A stretch of DNA of 51,333 nucleotides from Streptomyces swartbergensis (lineage in GTDB: Bacteria; Actinomycetota; Actinomycetes; Streptomycetales; Streptomycetaceae). This document shows positions 25,205 to 35,874 of the stretch, piece by piece (position 1 is the stretch's first letter; the number at the start of each line of letters is the position of its first letter). A program made the position numbers and the translations under genes. The notes beneath the pieces are model-generated. The model made no database searches. It was not told the origin of the DNA and saw only the letters and a program-made list of their open reading frames with translations. The stretch lies in contig NZ_NGFN01000015.1 in assembly GCF_002148965.1 (NCBI RefSeq), positions 1 to 51,333 on the forward strand. Direction: 5' to 3'.

Positions 25205-26613
25205 CCCCGGTCCTCTCCCTTGATCGCCGTGACGCCGTTCCTGTCCCATGCGGGCCGGTCGTGCAGCAGGTCGAGCGTGAGGGCGGCGGTCCAGCCGAAG
25301 CCGGTGGCGCCGCAGGCCTGTCCGGTGTACGGGTCCACGTACTCCGCGAAGTCGGAGGCGCCCGCGGTGTGCAGGATCCCCTTGCGCAGGGCGTCGGCCC
25401 GGCCGCGCTCGCCGTGCAGCCGCAGCCCGCGCTCCAGCAGCCAGTTGGTGTTGAACCAGGCCGGGCCGCGCCAGTAGCGGTGCGGGTCGAAGGCGTCGCC
25501 GAGCAGGTCGTAGCTGGGCACCAGCCGGGTCGTGCCGCCGAGGCCGAAGTGCGGGCCGCAGACGGTGCGCACCAACATGGCCGCGAGGTCGCGGGGCAGG
25601 GTCGGCAGCAGCAGGGGGACGAGCCCGGAGACACCGCGCTCGGGGATCAGCTCCCCGGCGCGCACGTCCCGGCACAGGAACATCCCCGCCGACGGCTCCC
25701 AGAGCCGCTCCACCAGGGCGGCGGTGAGCCGCTCGGCACGGTCCTGCCGGGCCGATCCCGCCGCGCCCAGCTCGCCGGCGATCCGGGCCAGGGCGTGCTC
25801 GGAGGCGATGAGCAGGGCGTTGAACGCCGGGTCCTCCACCGAGAAGTCGCCCGGTCCGTCCGCGTATCCACGATCCCGGTAATCGGCGGCCAGCCGCACA
25901 TAGCGCCCGTAGTCCAGATCGGTCGGCCGGTCCTCGGGGGATCCGTGGTCGAGGTCGGCGCGGCGGAAGGAGCGGGCCGGGGCCGGAGTGACCCGGGAGA
26001 GCGGACGGTCCCAGCAGGGGCTGTTGTCCATACCCTGTTCCCAGGGGTGCACGACGGACACCAGTCCGCCTCCGCCCAGGTCGCGCCGGTGCAGCAGATA
26101 CCGGTGCCAGGCCGCGAGCCGGGGATACGCCCGGGCGAGGAAGCCGCGCGCCCGGGACAGACCGGGGTCGGCGAGGTGCACCAGCCACGCGGCCAGCGCG
26201 TGGACCGGTGGCTGCACGATCCCGGAGGTCTGTACGGTGCGCGGGGCGCCCGCGGCGTGCCCCGCGGTCGAGGAACGCCAGAAGTCGGGGCTCGGGAAGT
26301 ACGCGTCGAGCGGGACGGAGGGGTTGAAGACGATGTGCGGGATCCGCCCGTCCGCCCACTGTGCCGCCAGCAGCGTCTCCAGCTCCGTCTGTGCCCGTAA
26401 CGGCGACACGTGCCGCAGGCCGATCGCGATGAACGCCGAGTCCCAGGACCACTGGTGCGGATACAGACCACGCGAGGGCACGGTGGACGTGCCGGTCCAG
26501 CCGGCCTCCAGCACGGCGGCGGCCCTGACGTGCAGGGGCGACGCGGCACTGGACGGATCGTATGCAATGGTTCGTCCCGTGGGACGAGGGGCGCGTTGGG
26601 CGGTGCTGTCCAC
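25201..26613 (-). CDS. MGH1/GH63-like (alpha/alpha)6 glycoside hydrolase
   Basis: 470 residues from GTG at 26613, with GGAGAG eight bases upstream. YPHQWSWDSAFIAIGLRHV, HIVFNPSV, EDPAFNALLIASEHAL, PSYDLLGDAFDPHRYWRGPAWFNTNWLLERGL and the C-terminal CGATGFGWTAAL are signatures of mannosylglycerate-hydrolase/GH63-like enzymes. The acidic residues in WSWDSAF and the later glutamates are candidates for catalysis. No signal peptide. Coupled to the debranching-like gene, it probably acts on the same intracellular glucoside pool. The divergent ROK regulator at 26734 is the likely controller. A longer frame to 27837 is an antisense artefact over that regulator. Confidence 0.83.
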   Translation of the reverse strand: MDSTAQRAPRPTGRTIAYDPSSAASPLHVRAAAVLEAGWTGTSTVPSRGLYPHQWSWDSAFIAIGLRHVSPLRAQTELETLLAAQWADGRIPHIVFNPSVPLDAYFPSPDFWRSSTAGHAAGAPRTVQTSGIVQPPVHALAAWLVHLADPGLSRARGFLARAYPRLAAWHRYLLHRRDLGGGGLVSVVHPWEQGMDNSPCWDRPLSRVTPAPARSFRRADLDHGSPEDRPTDLDYGRYVRLAADYRDRGYADGPGDFSVEDPAFNALLIASEHALARIAGELGAAGSARQDRAERLTAALVERLWEPSAGMFLCRDVRAGELIPERGVSGLVPLLLPTLPRDLAAMLVRTVCGPHFGLGGTTRLVPSYDLLGDAFDPHRYWRGPAWFNTNWLLERGLRLHGERGRADALRKGILHTAGASDFAEYVDPYTGQACGATGFGWTAALTLDLLHDRPAWDRNGVTAIKGEDRG

Positions 26614-26733
26614 TCGGGGCTCTCCGAAAGACGTCCGGCCGATCGGTTCGGCTGCGGCTACCGTGGGGTTACGTCTATTTAACACGCAAAACCCACTATG
26701 TAAGGCAAGGTTGAGAAACACAAGGGGGTGTGC
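26614..26733. promoter_or_regulatory. Divergent promoter region of the glycosidase operon and ROK gene
   Basis: 120 nt containing an AT-rich island (26671-26700) and an imperfect inverted repeat GTGGGGTT (26663-26670) / AAACCCAC (26688-26695). TATGTA (26697-26702) is a possible -10 for the rightward gene. ROK repressors commonly bind such sites next to their own gene; binding is inferred. Confidence 0.4.
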
Positions 26734-27960
26734 ATGACCGGACGGCCCGGGAGGACGGGGCGAGGTGCCGGCCAGGCGAGCGCCGGCGAACTGCTCGAAC
26801 TGGTGCGCAGTCGCCGCGCCGTGACCCGGGGTGCGCTCCAGCAGGCGACCGGACTGTCCCGGGCCACCGTCGGGCAGCGGCTCGACCGGCTCTTCCGCGC
26901 GGGCTGGCTGCGCGAGGGCGCCGGGGGGCCGGTGGACTCCCCGCTGGGCGGGCGCCCCTCCATCACCCTGGAGTTCGACGACGAGCACGCGGTGGTCCTG
27001 GCCGCCGACCTCGACACCCGGCACGCGCGGGCGGCGGTGCTGTCGCTGAGCGGAGAGATCCTCGCCGAGCACTCCGGCACCCTCGTCGTCGACGACGGGC
27101 CGGACCTCCTGCTGGGCGAACTCGGCCGCTGGTTCGGCGAGCTGCTGGAGAAGACCGGACGCGGGGCCGAGTCGGTGTGCGGCGTGGGGCTCGCCGTGCC
27201 CGGCCCGGTGGACACCGAGACCGGCCGCGTCGTCCAGCCGCCGATCATGCCCGGCTGGGACGGCTACGACATAAGGAGCCGGCTGTCCCGGGCGCTCGCC
27301 GAGCACACGGGCGCCGCCGAGGTGCCGGTGCTGGTGGACAACGACGCCAACCTCATGGCCTACGGCGAACAGCGCACCGGCTATCCCGACTGCTCCGCCT
27401 TCGTGCTGGTCAAGGTCTCCACCGGCATCGGCGCCGGGGTCGTGGTGGACGGCGCGGTGTTCCGGGGCATCGACGGGGGCGCCGGGGACATCGGGCACAT
27501 CCGGGTGCCGGAGGGCGCCCAGACGCTGTGCCGGTGCGGTTCCTACGGCTGTCTGGCCGCCGTCGCGAGCGGTGGCGCGGTGGCGCGGCGGCTGGCGGAG
27601 GCCGGGGTGCCGGCGGCCTCCGGCTCGGACGTACGGGACCTGCTGGCGTCCGGGCATCCCGAGGCGGTCGGCCTGGCCCGGGAGGCCGGGCGCCGGGTCG
27701 GGGACGTGCTGGCGACCGTGGTGACGCTGCTCAACCCAGGGGTGCTGATGATCGCCGGGGATCTGGCCGGAACCCCGTTCCTCACGGGCGTGCGCGAACT
27801 GCTCTACCAGCGGGCGCTGCCCCGCTCCACCGCCCACCTGGACATCGTGACGTCACGGCTCGGCGAGCGGTCCGGGCTGGTCGGGGCCGGGGCGATGGTC
27901 GTGGAGCACCTCTACGCCCCCGAGCGGGTCGAGGAGCGGCTGCGCGCGCTCGGGGTGTGA
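26734..27960 (+). CDS. ROK-family transcriptional regulator
   Basis: 408 residues; ATG at 26734 with AGGGGG five bases upstream. An N-terminal winged helix (about 12-65, RRAVTRGALQQATGLSRATVGQRLDRLFRAGWL) is fused to a sugar-kinase-like ROK domain. The ROK zinc motif is CRCGSYGC, with Ala-Ala after it where many members have Glu. GDIGH replaces the usual GEIGH, and VDNDANLMAYGE supplies the active-site-like Asn and Asp. Such proteins bind sugars and repress sugar-use operons. The divergent pair of intracellular glycosidases is the apparent target. Confidence 0.9.
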   Translation: MTGRPGRTGRGAGQASAGELLELVRSRRAVTRGALQQATGLSRATVGQRLDRLFRAGWLREGAGGPVDSPLGGRPSITLEFDDEHAVVLAADLDTRHARAAVLSLSGEILAEHSGTLVVDDGPDLLLGELGRWFGELLEKTGRGAESVCGVGLAVPGPVDTETGRVVQPPIMPGWDGYDIRSRLSRALAEHTGAAEVPVLVDNDANLMAYGEQRTGYPDCSAFVLVKVSTGIGAGVVVDGAVFRGIDGGAGDIGHIRVPEGAQTLCRCGSYGCLAAVASGGAVARRLAEAGVPAASGSDVRDLLASGHPEAVGLAREAGRRVGDVLATVVTLLNPGVLMIAGDLAGTPFLTGVRELLYQRALPRSTAHLDIVTSRLGERSGLVGAGAMVVEHLYAPERVEERLRALGV

Positions 27961-28365
27961 CAGGGACATTTCGGCCCCGAGACGCGTCCGCATGGTGAAA
28001 TTCCGTCGGCTGTGGCAGCGTGATTCTCGCCACCCCTGATAAGGGTTGCGCTCAGATGAGCGGATCTTGAGCGACTGCACTTCTCCAAAGGGTGGCACTG
28101 AGTGCCACCCTTTGATCGTTCATCGAGCGAAATCAATCGTGCCGAACACTGCTCATATGAGCGCTCAATGGAGTTCGCGAAGGTCCGTGCGTTCAAGAAG
28201 TGAAAACATACACCTGTGATTGCTTGCCCAGCCTTGACTTTCGATCCCCTGGCGGACGAGTGGTTACAGGCGTATGACGCGCGAGTGGACGTACCCAGAA
28301 GCCTTTGATCTGGGTATGTTCCTCGCCGTCAGGGCAGCCACCGCGTCCTCGAGGAGTCGAGACCC
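27961..28365. promoter_or_regulatory. Palindrome-rich leader of ppdK
   Basis: 405 nt without a gene. It contains GCTCAGATGAGC (28050-28061) and GCTCATATGAGC (28151-28162), 101 bp apart, with extra TGAGCG at 28068-28073 and CGCTCA at 28162-28167. Between them is a perfect 14-bp inverted repeat with a 1-nt centre (28086-28099 / 28101-28114; core GGTGGCACTGAGTGCCACC). Closer to the gene, TACCCAGA (28292-28299) pairs with TCTGGGTA (28309-28316), next to TATGTT (28315-28320), a possible -10. The big hairpin could also end ROK transcription: A-rich before, TTTG after. No ORF in this region looks coding. Confidence 0.6.
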
Positions 28366-31113
<2,748 letters not shown>

Positions 31114-31140
31114 GCCGCGGCCCGGGCGGGCCACCGGGAT

Positions 31141-31216
31141 GCGTGGCCCGTGCGGGCCCCGCACGGCGTGGCCCGTGCGGGGCCAACGCACCGCGTGGCC
31201 TGGCCCGTGCAGGGCC
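31141..31216. repeat. Three imperfect direct repeats of a GCGTGGCCCGTGCGGGCC unit
   Basis: Copies start at 31141, 31166 and 31193; the third carries a 5-nt duplication and one substitution. They lie just after the ppdK stop. Each unit is itself partly palindromic. They look like slippage-derived GC-rich repeats and have no evident coding role. Confidence 0.5.
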
Positions 31217-31284
31217 GCTCAGGACCCGGAGCCGTCGTGGTCCCCGACCACCCTCACCGATCGCGGCGGCTCCGGTGCACGGAG

Positions 31285-31327
31285 GAGAGCGGGGGCGCAC
31301 CTTGTGCGGAGGTGCGCCCCCGCTCTC
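31285..31327 (+). terminator. Strong 18-bp terminator hairpin after ppdK
   Basis: A perfect 18-bp stem, GAGAGCGGGGGCGCACCT (31285-31302) with its complement at 31310-31327, around a 7-nt loop. There is no U-tract, as usual in this group. It separates ppdK from the MBL gene. Confidence 0.8.
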
Positions 31328-31363
31328 TGCGGCAACTACCCCAGGCATGGCAGGATCGCGGCC

Positions 31364-32233
31364 ATGGCCCTCAGCGATCCCCGCCTCTGGATCGGCTCGA
31401 CCGAGATCATCGCCCTCGCAGACGGCGAGGGCCCGTTCTTCTCCCCGCGCGCCGAGGCCTTCCCCGAGGCCACGGCCGCACAGTGGGCCGAGGCCGACCG
31501 CTACGACCCGGGCGCGGTCGACGCCGAGGGCCGCTGGCGGCTCCAGTTCCGCGCCTACGCGATCCGCGGCGACAAGGGCCTCACCGTCGTGGACGCCGGG
31601 ATCGGTCCGGCGGACAGCCCGGCCGGCTCGTGGGCGCCCGTGCCCGGTGCGCTCCCCGAGTCGCTCGCCGCCGCGGGCATCGACCCGGCCGAAGTCGACA
31701 CCGTGGTGCTCACACATCTGCACACCGACCACGTCGGGTGGGCGGTCGTGACCGAGGCGGCCGTCCCGTCAGCGGGCGGCGCGGTGGACGGCAACGCTTC
31801 GGCCGACGGCGCGACCAGCGGCCGCCGCCCCTATTTCCCGAACGCCGAATACCTGCTCCAGCGGGCCGAGTTCGACGCCCTCGACGGGCTCAACCCGCAG
31901 CTTCGCGAGACCCTCACCGACCCGCTCGCGGCGGCCGGCCGGCTCCGGCTCCTCGACGGGGACACGCCGCTGCGCGCCGGGCGCGCGGTCGCCACGCCCG
32001 GTCACACGCCCGGCCACCAGAGCGTGCTGGTCGCCGACGGGCGCGAGCACGCGCTCGTCACCGGCGACCTCCTGGTGCACGCGCTCCAACTGCTCCATCC
32101 CGAGCTCGCCTACGCGCACGAGGCCGACCCTGTGGCGGCCAGGCACTCGAGGGAGCGCATGCTCGGCCGCGAACCCGCCATCACGCTGCACCTGGCGACG
32201 CCGCATTTGACGGAGCCGTTCCTCTCGGCTTGA
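31364..32233 (+). CDS. MBL-fold metallohydrolase
   Basis: 289 residues; ATG at 31364. The metal-binding motif LTHLHTDHVGW (HxHxDH) is at about residues 110-120, further ligands in TPGHTPGHQS and TGDLL, and a final His in LHLATPH. This matches the lactonase/glyoxalase-II-like side of the metallo-beta-lactamase superfamily; no signal peptide is seen. A Ser/Ala/Gly-rich insertion follows the metal motif. Substrate unknown. CAGGAT (31351-31356) lies seven bases before a possible +1 next to the ATG, so this start may also be nearly leaderless. Confidence 0.85.
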   Translation: MALSDPRLWIGSTEIIALADGEGPFFSPRAEAFPEATAAQWAEADRYDPGAVDAEGRWRLQFRAYAIRGDKGLTVVDAGIGPADSPAGSWAPVPGALPESLAAAGIDPAEVDTVVLTHLHTDHVGWAVVTEAAVPSAGGAVDGNASADGATSGRRPYFPNAEYLLQRAEFDALDGLNPQLRETLTDPLAAAGRLRLLDGDTPLRAGRAVATPGHTPGHQSVLVADGREHALVTGDLLVHALQLLHPELAYAHEADPVAARHSRERMLGREPAITLHLATPHLTEPFLSA

Positions 32234-32354
32234 TCCGGGCGGTTCGGTGCCGGTCAGGCCGCGAGGGCATGCAGACGCTCCGATTTCCGTGAGGCGGCGG
32301 CCGCCTCCCGACCTCGAGCCTGCCCTGGTTTGCCGGCACTCCCGATCCGGTCGG

Positions 32355-33014
32355 CTAGCTCGGGCAGGCTGCGGCCTCGATGTGGGCCAGGTGGGCGGCG
32401 AGGATCTCCTCGAACGAAGCGCGGCGATCCACCCCGAGGGGACGGACGTCGCGGGCGAAGTGGGCCAGGGCCGGGAAGCGTTCGGGGTCGGCGCCCAGGA
32501 CCGCCACGCGGAACAGCTCCATGCCCTGTTCGTACTCGCCGGGGGTGACGGTGCTGACCCCGGCCTCGGAGGCGATCAACGCGGCGATGAGGACCGCGAT
32601 CCGGTGGTAGCGCGCCGGGATCGCCTCGTCGGGCAGTCCAGACAGGCGCAGAGCCTGCAGCACCTCTTCCATGACCATCCGGGAACCGGTGCCGGACGAG
32701 GCGTAGCGTCCCCAGACCGCGGCGAGCTGGGGCTGCCGGCCGAAGGCCTCTCTCAGGCGCAGAGCCAGGGTCGTGATGCGCTGCTTCCAGTCACCCTCGG
32801 GGCGGTAGCCATCCATCGCGGCCAGGAGGATCCGGTCGGCGACCGCGCGCAGCAGTTCCGTCTTGCTGCGGAAGTGCCGGTAGAGGCTGGAGGAATCTGT
32901 CCCGAGGGCCGCGGCGAGCTTGCGCACGCTGAACGAATCCGCGTCGCTCGTGCGCAGCAGGTCCGCCGCCGCATCCAGGATCTCCTCGGTCGACCAACGC
33001 CTTCGGCCTGCCAT
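32355..33014 (-). CDS. TetR-family transcriptional regulator
   Basis: 219 residues; ATG at 33014 with GGGGAG upstream. N-terminal HTH (about 8-55: STEEILDAAADLLRTSDADSFSVRKLAAALGTDSSSLYRHFRSKTELL) is followed by a helical ligand domain. It is divergent from the serine hydrolase gene at 33186, and a perfect palindrome lies between them, so it most likely represses both. In-frame sequence upstream of 33014 overlaps the hydrolase on the other strand and is rejected. Confidence 0.88.
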   Translation of the reverse strand: MAGRRRWSTEEILDAAADLLRTSDADSFSVRKLAAALGTDSSSLYRHFRSKTELLRAVADRILLAAMDGYRPEGDWKQRITTLALRLREAFGRQPQLAAVWGRYASSGTGSRMVMEEVLQALRLSGLPDEAIPARYHRIAVLIAALIASEAGVSTVTPGEYEQGMELFRVAVLGADPERFPALAHFARDVRPLGVDRRASFEEILAAHLAHIEAAACPS

Positions 33015-33059
33015 CTCTGCTCCCCTCGCCGGCTCCCAGACTATCGGTGCACTTGGCGT

Positions 33060-33076
33060 TGCACGCACCGCGTGCA
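33060..33076. promoter_or_regulatory. Perfect 7-3-7 inverted repeat, probable TetR operator
   Basis: TGCACGC (33060-33066) and GCGTGCA (33070-33076) flank ACC, directly overlapping CATAAT (33075-33080), a plausible -10 of the rightward hydrolase gene. A repressor bound here would block that promoter and probably the leftward one. Confidence 0.6.
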
Positions 33077-33185
33077 TAATGGGGGCATGCGTATGCCGGG
33101 CGGGCCGGCATGCCACTCGTGCCCTGTTGTCCGGAGCGGCGACCGATGCGGAGCTCACCCCGGGGAACACGAAAGGACGCATGAC

Positions 33186-34304
33186 GTGAAGAGCCCACTG
33201 GACTGCGCGGCACTGAACGCCGCCATGGAAAACGTCCACCGCGCCGGGATGCCGGGCCTGTTCGCCGAGGTGCGAGACGGCGACCAGGTCTGGCGCGGCG
33301 CCGCCGGGGTCGCCGACGTTGTCACCGGCCGTCCCGCCACCGCCGACATGCGGCACCGCGTCGGCAGCATCACCAAGACCTTCACCGCCGCCGCGGTCTT
33401 ACAACAGGTCGAGAGCGGTCAGATCGGTCTCGACACACCGATCGGCCAGTACCTTCCCAAGCTGGTTCCCGGAGAACGCGGTGACGCGATCACGGTCCGG
33501 ATGCTGATCAACCACACCAGCGGCCTCGCCGAGTATCTCCCGTACGCCTACCCCTCCCTCAAGGCGTTTCCCGCCCTCGCGGGCACCGGACCCCAGAGCC
33601 TGGACGACCACCGGTTCACGCGGTTCGACCCCGCCGAACTGATCGAGATGGGGGTCACCGCGCCTGCCGTCGGCGCCCCGGGCGGTGTTCCGGGGGTGTA
33701 CTCCAACACCAACTACCTGCTCCTCTGCGAACTCCTGGAACAGGTGACCGGCACTACGGCCGAGCGGTACATCACCCGGAACGTCATCGAGCGCGCCGGG
33801 CTCCGGGACACCGAGCTCCCGGCCGGACCGTACGTCAACGGGCCGCACTCGCAGCTCTACGAGGCGTGGTTCGGCATGATCGACCCGCCGCGCGACTACA
33901 GCGTCTACGACATGTCATGGGTGGGGCCGTCGGCCTCGCTGATATCGACCGTCACGGACCTCAACCGCTTCTTCGGCATGTTGCTGGCCGGAGAGATCGT
34001 CAGTCCGTCGTCGCTGGCGCAGATGCAACGTACCGTCCCGGTCATCTCCCAAGAGGGGAAGACCATCGACTACGGCCTCGGCCTGCACCCGATGGAGGGT
34101 CCGGGGCAGGGCACCTTCTGGGGCCATGGCGGCACGGTCTGGGGTGGTGGAGCGCTGGCCATGATCCGTGCCGACGGCAAGCGGCAGATGTCCGTCGCGG
34201 TGAACCTGCAGAGGTGGAACAAGCTCGACTCCTCCGGCAAGCCACAGCCTCACCCCATCGACGACGCGCTTGCGACTCTTTACCGCGTGGCGATGTACGG
34301 CTGA
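33186..34304 (+). CDS. Serine hydrolase, beta-lactamase/DD-peptidase (class C-like) family
   Basis: 372 residues from GTG at 33186, with GAAAGGA nine bases upstream. The active-site SxxK is Ser61-Ile-Thr-Lys64 (HRVGSITKTFTAAAVLQ), the second motif YSN is Tyr172-Ser-Asn174, and GHGGTVWGGG near the C-terminus is the HxG-type third motif. These define the penicillin-recognising serine hydrolases (esterases, D-aminopeptidases, class C enzymes). A signal peptide is not evident from this start. An in-frame ATG at 33087 would add 33 residues but also no good signal sequence. It may hydrolyse an inducing compound sensed by the divergent TetR protein. Confidence 0.85.
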   Translation: MKSPLDCAALNAAMENVHRAGMPGLFAEVRDGDQVWRGAAGVADVVTGRPATADMRHRVGSITKTFTAAAVLQQVESGQIGLDTPIGQYLPKLVPGERGDAITVRMLINHTSGLAEYLPYAYPSLKAFPALAGTGPQSLDDHRFTRFDPAELIEMGVTAPAVGAPGGVPGVYSNTNYLLLCELLEQVTGTTAERYITRNVIERAGLRDTELPAGPYVNGPHSQLYEAWFGMIDPPRDYSVYDMSWVGPSASLISTVTDLNRFFGMLLAGEIVSPSSLAQMQRTVPVISQEGKTIDYGLGLHPMEGPGQGTFWGHGGTVWGGGALAMIRADGKRQMSVAVNLQRWNKLDSSGKPQPHPIDDALATLYRVAMYG

Positions 34305-34339
34305 CTGGGCCGCCTGCGGAGCCGTCGACCGGGGTGGAG

Positions 34340-34518
34340 GCGCGGGTGACGTCCTCGTCCAGGGCGACGTGCTCGCGCTCATAGGCCGCCCGCAGCTCCT
34401 CGACGGCGGCGTCCAGACAGCGGGTCGTCCACAGCACGCCGGCAATCAGCACCGGACCGAGAGCGCCGAGCTGGTCTTCCTGGCTCGCCGAGGCCCGGCC
34501 CACGCGCAGTGTCGGCAC
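34340..34518 (-). pseudogene. Remnant of a Tn3-family transposase C-terminus
   Basis: On the minus strand the segment reads EDQLGALGPVLIAGVLWTTR, then CLDAAVEELRA and ALDEDVTR. This resembles the C-terminal part of Tn3-family transposases, which have EDQLGALGLVLNAVVLWTTRY..DAAxxxLR and DEDVARLSP. The match is from memory. The start of the protein is absent, and the expected NLNMLGRYSF end is replaced by unrelated sequence running into the 3' end of the hydrolase gene. It is therefore a short decayed fragment, not a working element. No 38-bp terminal repeats were seen. Confidence 0.5.
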
Positions 34519-34528
34519 CGGCTGTCCG

Positions 34529-34627
34529 GGAGACCGGAACTGGTTCGACGTCGCGCTGGGCCGCTGCTTCGACCTGCTGATCCCTCAGGACCGAGTGCGG
34601 GAGGCGGACCTGCTGTCCATGTCGTGA
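34529..34627 (+). pseudogene. Possible 3' remnant of an unknown gene
   Basis: One plus-strand frame gives DRNWFDVALGRCFDLLIPQD followed by RVREADLLSMS and a stop. The amphipathic pattern looks coding, but it has no start or ribosome site and follows the transposase scar. It could be the tail of a gene cut by the lost transposon. I do not recognise the family. Confidence 0.25.
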
Positions 34628-34644
34628 CGGGCCTGAGGGGGCTG

Positions 34645-35163
34645 TCAGTGGGGCAGACCATCCCGCAGGCAGACGACGGTTCCCGTCAGGGCGGCCGTGT
34701 GCAGCGCGGTGAGGGCCGGCAGTGGGACCGACAGCGACGTGGATTCCAGGTCGGAGAGGGCGAACAGGCCGTCCTGGTCGTGTTCGCTGCTGCACCTCAC
34801 GGTCTGCCCGGGGGCGAGACGGCCGCCGTGGAAGTAGAAGTCGAGCACCGGGCCCGTGCCCTTCACATCGGCCCGGTGGTCGTAGCCGAGGAACCGGGGC
34901 GCCCGGTCAAGCACGATGCCGGTCTCCTCGTGCAGCTCACGGCACGCGGCGCCCACGGGGTCCTCTCCGTGGTCGAGCATGCCGCCCGGCAGCCCCCAGA
35001 GCCCGGCACCGGGCTGGCCCTCGGCGTAGCGCAGCAGCAGGATCCGGTCCTCGGCGTCGAGGAGCAGTACGCACGACGCGACGATGGTCTGCGGCAGCGT
35101 CTTGACCCACTCGTCACGCGGCAGCACGCGCTGTACGTCGGTGGCGGGCACGGTCGTGTCCAC
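34645..35163 (-). CDS. NUDIX hydrolase
   Basis: 172 residues; GTG at 35163 with GGAAGGAA upstream. The full Nudix box is present at about residues 60-82: GGMLDHGEDPVGAACRELHE followed by ETGI, fitting G-x5-E-x7-REUxEExGU. The N-terminal strands (SCVLLLDAEDRILLLRYAE) and GLWGLPGG are typical. It hydrolyses a nucleoside-diphosphate-linked compound; the specific substrate cannot be read. It is next to the decayed transposase region but itself looks intact. Confidence 0.85.
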   Translation of the reverse strand: MDTTVPATDVQRVLPRDEWVKTLPQTIVASCVLLLDAEDRILLLRYAEGQPGAGLWGLPGGMLDHGEDPVGAACRELHEETGIVLDRAPRFLGYDHRADVKGTGPVLDFYFHGGRLAPGQTVRCSSEHDQDGLFALSDLESTSLSVPLPALTALHTAALTGTVVCLRDGLPH

Positions 35164-35255
35164 GGTGGTGTTCCTTCCGTCGTCCGGGCAGCCCGGGACG
35201 AGCTGCCCAAACGGTGGAACGGCCGGACGCGCCGATGGTCACCGGCGGGCCCGGG

Positions 35256-35765
35256 TCAGGTGTCGCAGGCCACGCCGTCGTTGTCACGGTCCAGGTGGGA
35301 GGCGTAGCCGGGTTCACCGCGGTGGATCGGGGCGGCACCGGCGGCACGGACGGCGGAGCAGTTGGCGTAGTAGACGTTCTCGGAGCCGCCCGAACCACCC
35401 GAGCTGCCCGAGCCGTTGTCGTCGGAGCCGGCGCCCGCGGCCGGTCGCGCCGTGACCGTGGTGGTGGCTCTGACGGTCTTGGTGGCGGTGACCGTGGGAG
35501 CGGGTTCCGGCTCCTTCGCGAGCGGGGTCGCGGTGGCGGTGGTCGTCGCGGTGACCGTGACGGTCGGCTGCGGCTTGGCGGCCGCGGGTTTCGCGTCGGT
35601 CGTCGTGTCGCCGCCCGCGCCGATGCCGGCCCCGATGAACAGGGCCAGGCCGAGGGCGGGCAGCAGGTAACGCTTCCGGGCCCAGCGGGGCGCCGGGCGT
35701 GCGGGCTGCGGCGCGGGCGGCCCGGGATACGGGTTGTTGTGCGGGCCGGTGTACGGATTGGTCAT
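35256..35765 (-). CDS. Excalibur-domain membrane-anchored or secreted protein
   Basis: 169 residues from ATG at 35765 (MTNPYTGP), six bases after GGGGGG. A Pro-rich cytoplasmic N-terminus and a basic stretch (PRWARKR) are followed by one TM segment (YLLPALGLALFIGAGIG). A long Thr/Val/Ala-rich linker (TVTVTATTTATATP) and a Gly/Ser spacer follow. The C-terminal excalibur domain, YYANCSAVRAAG ... HLDRDNDGVACDT, has a D-x-D-x-D-G calcium loop and two Cys likely to form a disulfide. It probably sits at the cell surface. Function of the family is poorly known; nuclease-associated copies exist. Confidence 0.78.
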   Translation of the reverse strand: MTNPYTGPHNNPYPGPPAPQPARPAPRWARKRYLLPALGLALFIGAGIGAGGDTTTDAKPAAAKPQPTVTVTATTTATATPLAKEPEPAPTVTATKTVRATTTVTARPAAGAGSDDNGSGSSGGSGGSENVYYANCSAVRAAGAAPIHRGEPGYASHLDRDNDGVACDT

Positions 35766-35833
35766 GGTCATCCCCCCAGTGGTGACACGTGAGGGGATGA
35801 CCGTAGGTCCGGGAGGCCCCAGATGAGGGAGAG

Positions 35834-35855
35834 GTGACCATTCTGTGATGGTCAC
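35834..35855. terminator. Hairpin between PhoX-like and excalibur genes
   Basis: GTGACCAT (35834-35841) and ATGGTCAC (35848-35855) form a perfect 8-bp stem with a 6-nt loop, 19 nt past the PhoX-like stop. It may end that transcript or be an operator for the excalibur gene downstream. Confidence 0.5.
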
Positions 35856-35874
35856 GTGAAGGTGGGTGGTGCGG

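Noticed and set aside
32247..33185. Upstream in-frame extension of the serine hydrolase
   Set aside because: It would overlap the divergent TetR gene and the operator; the ribosome site and promoter support GTG at 33186.
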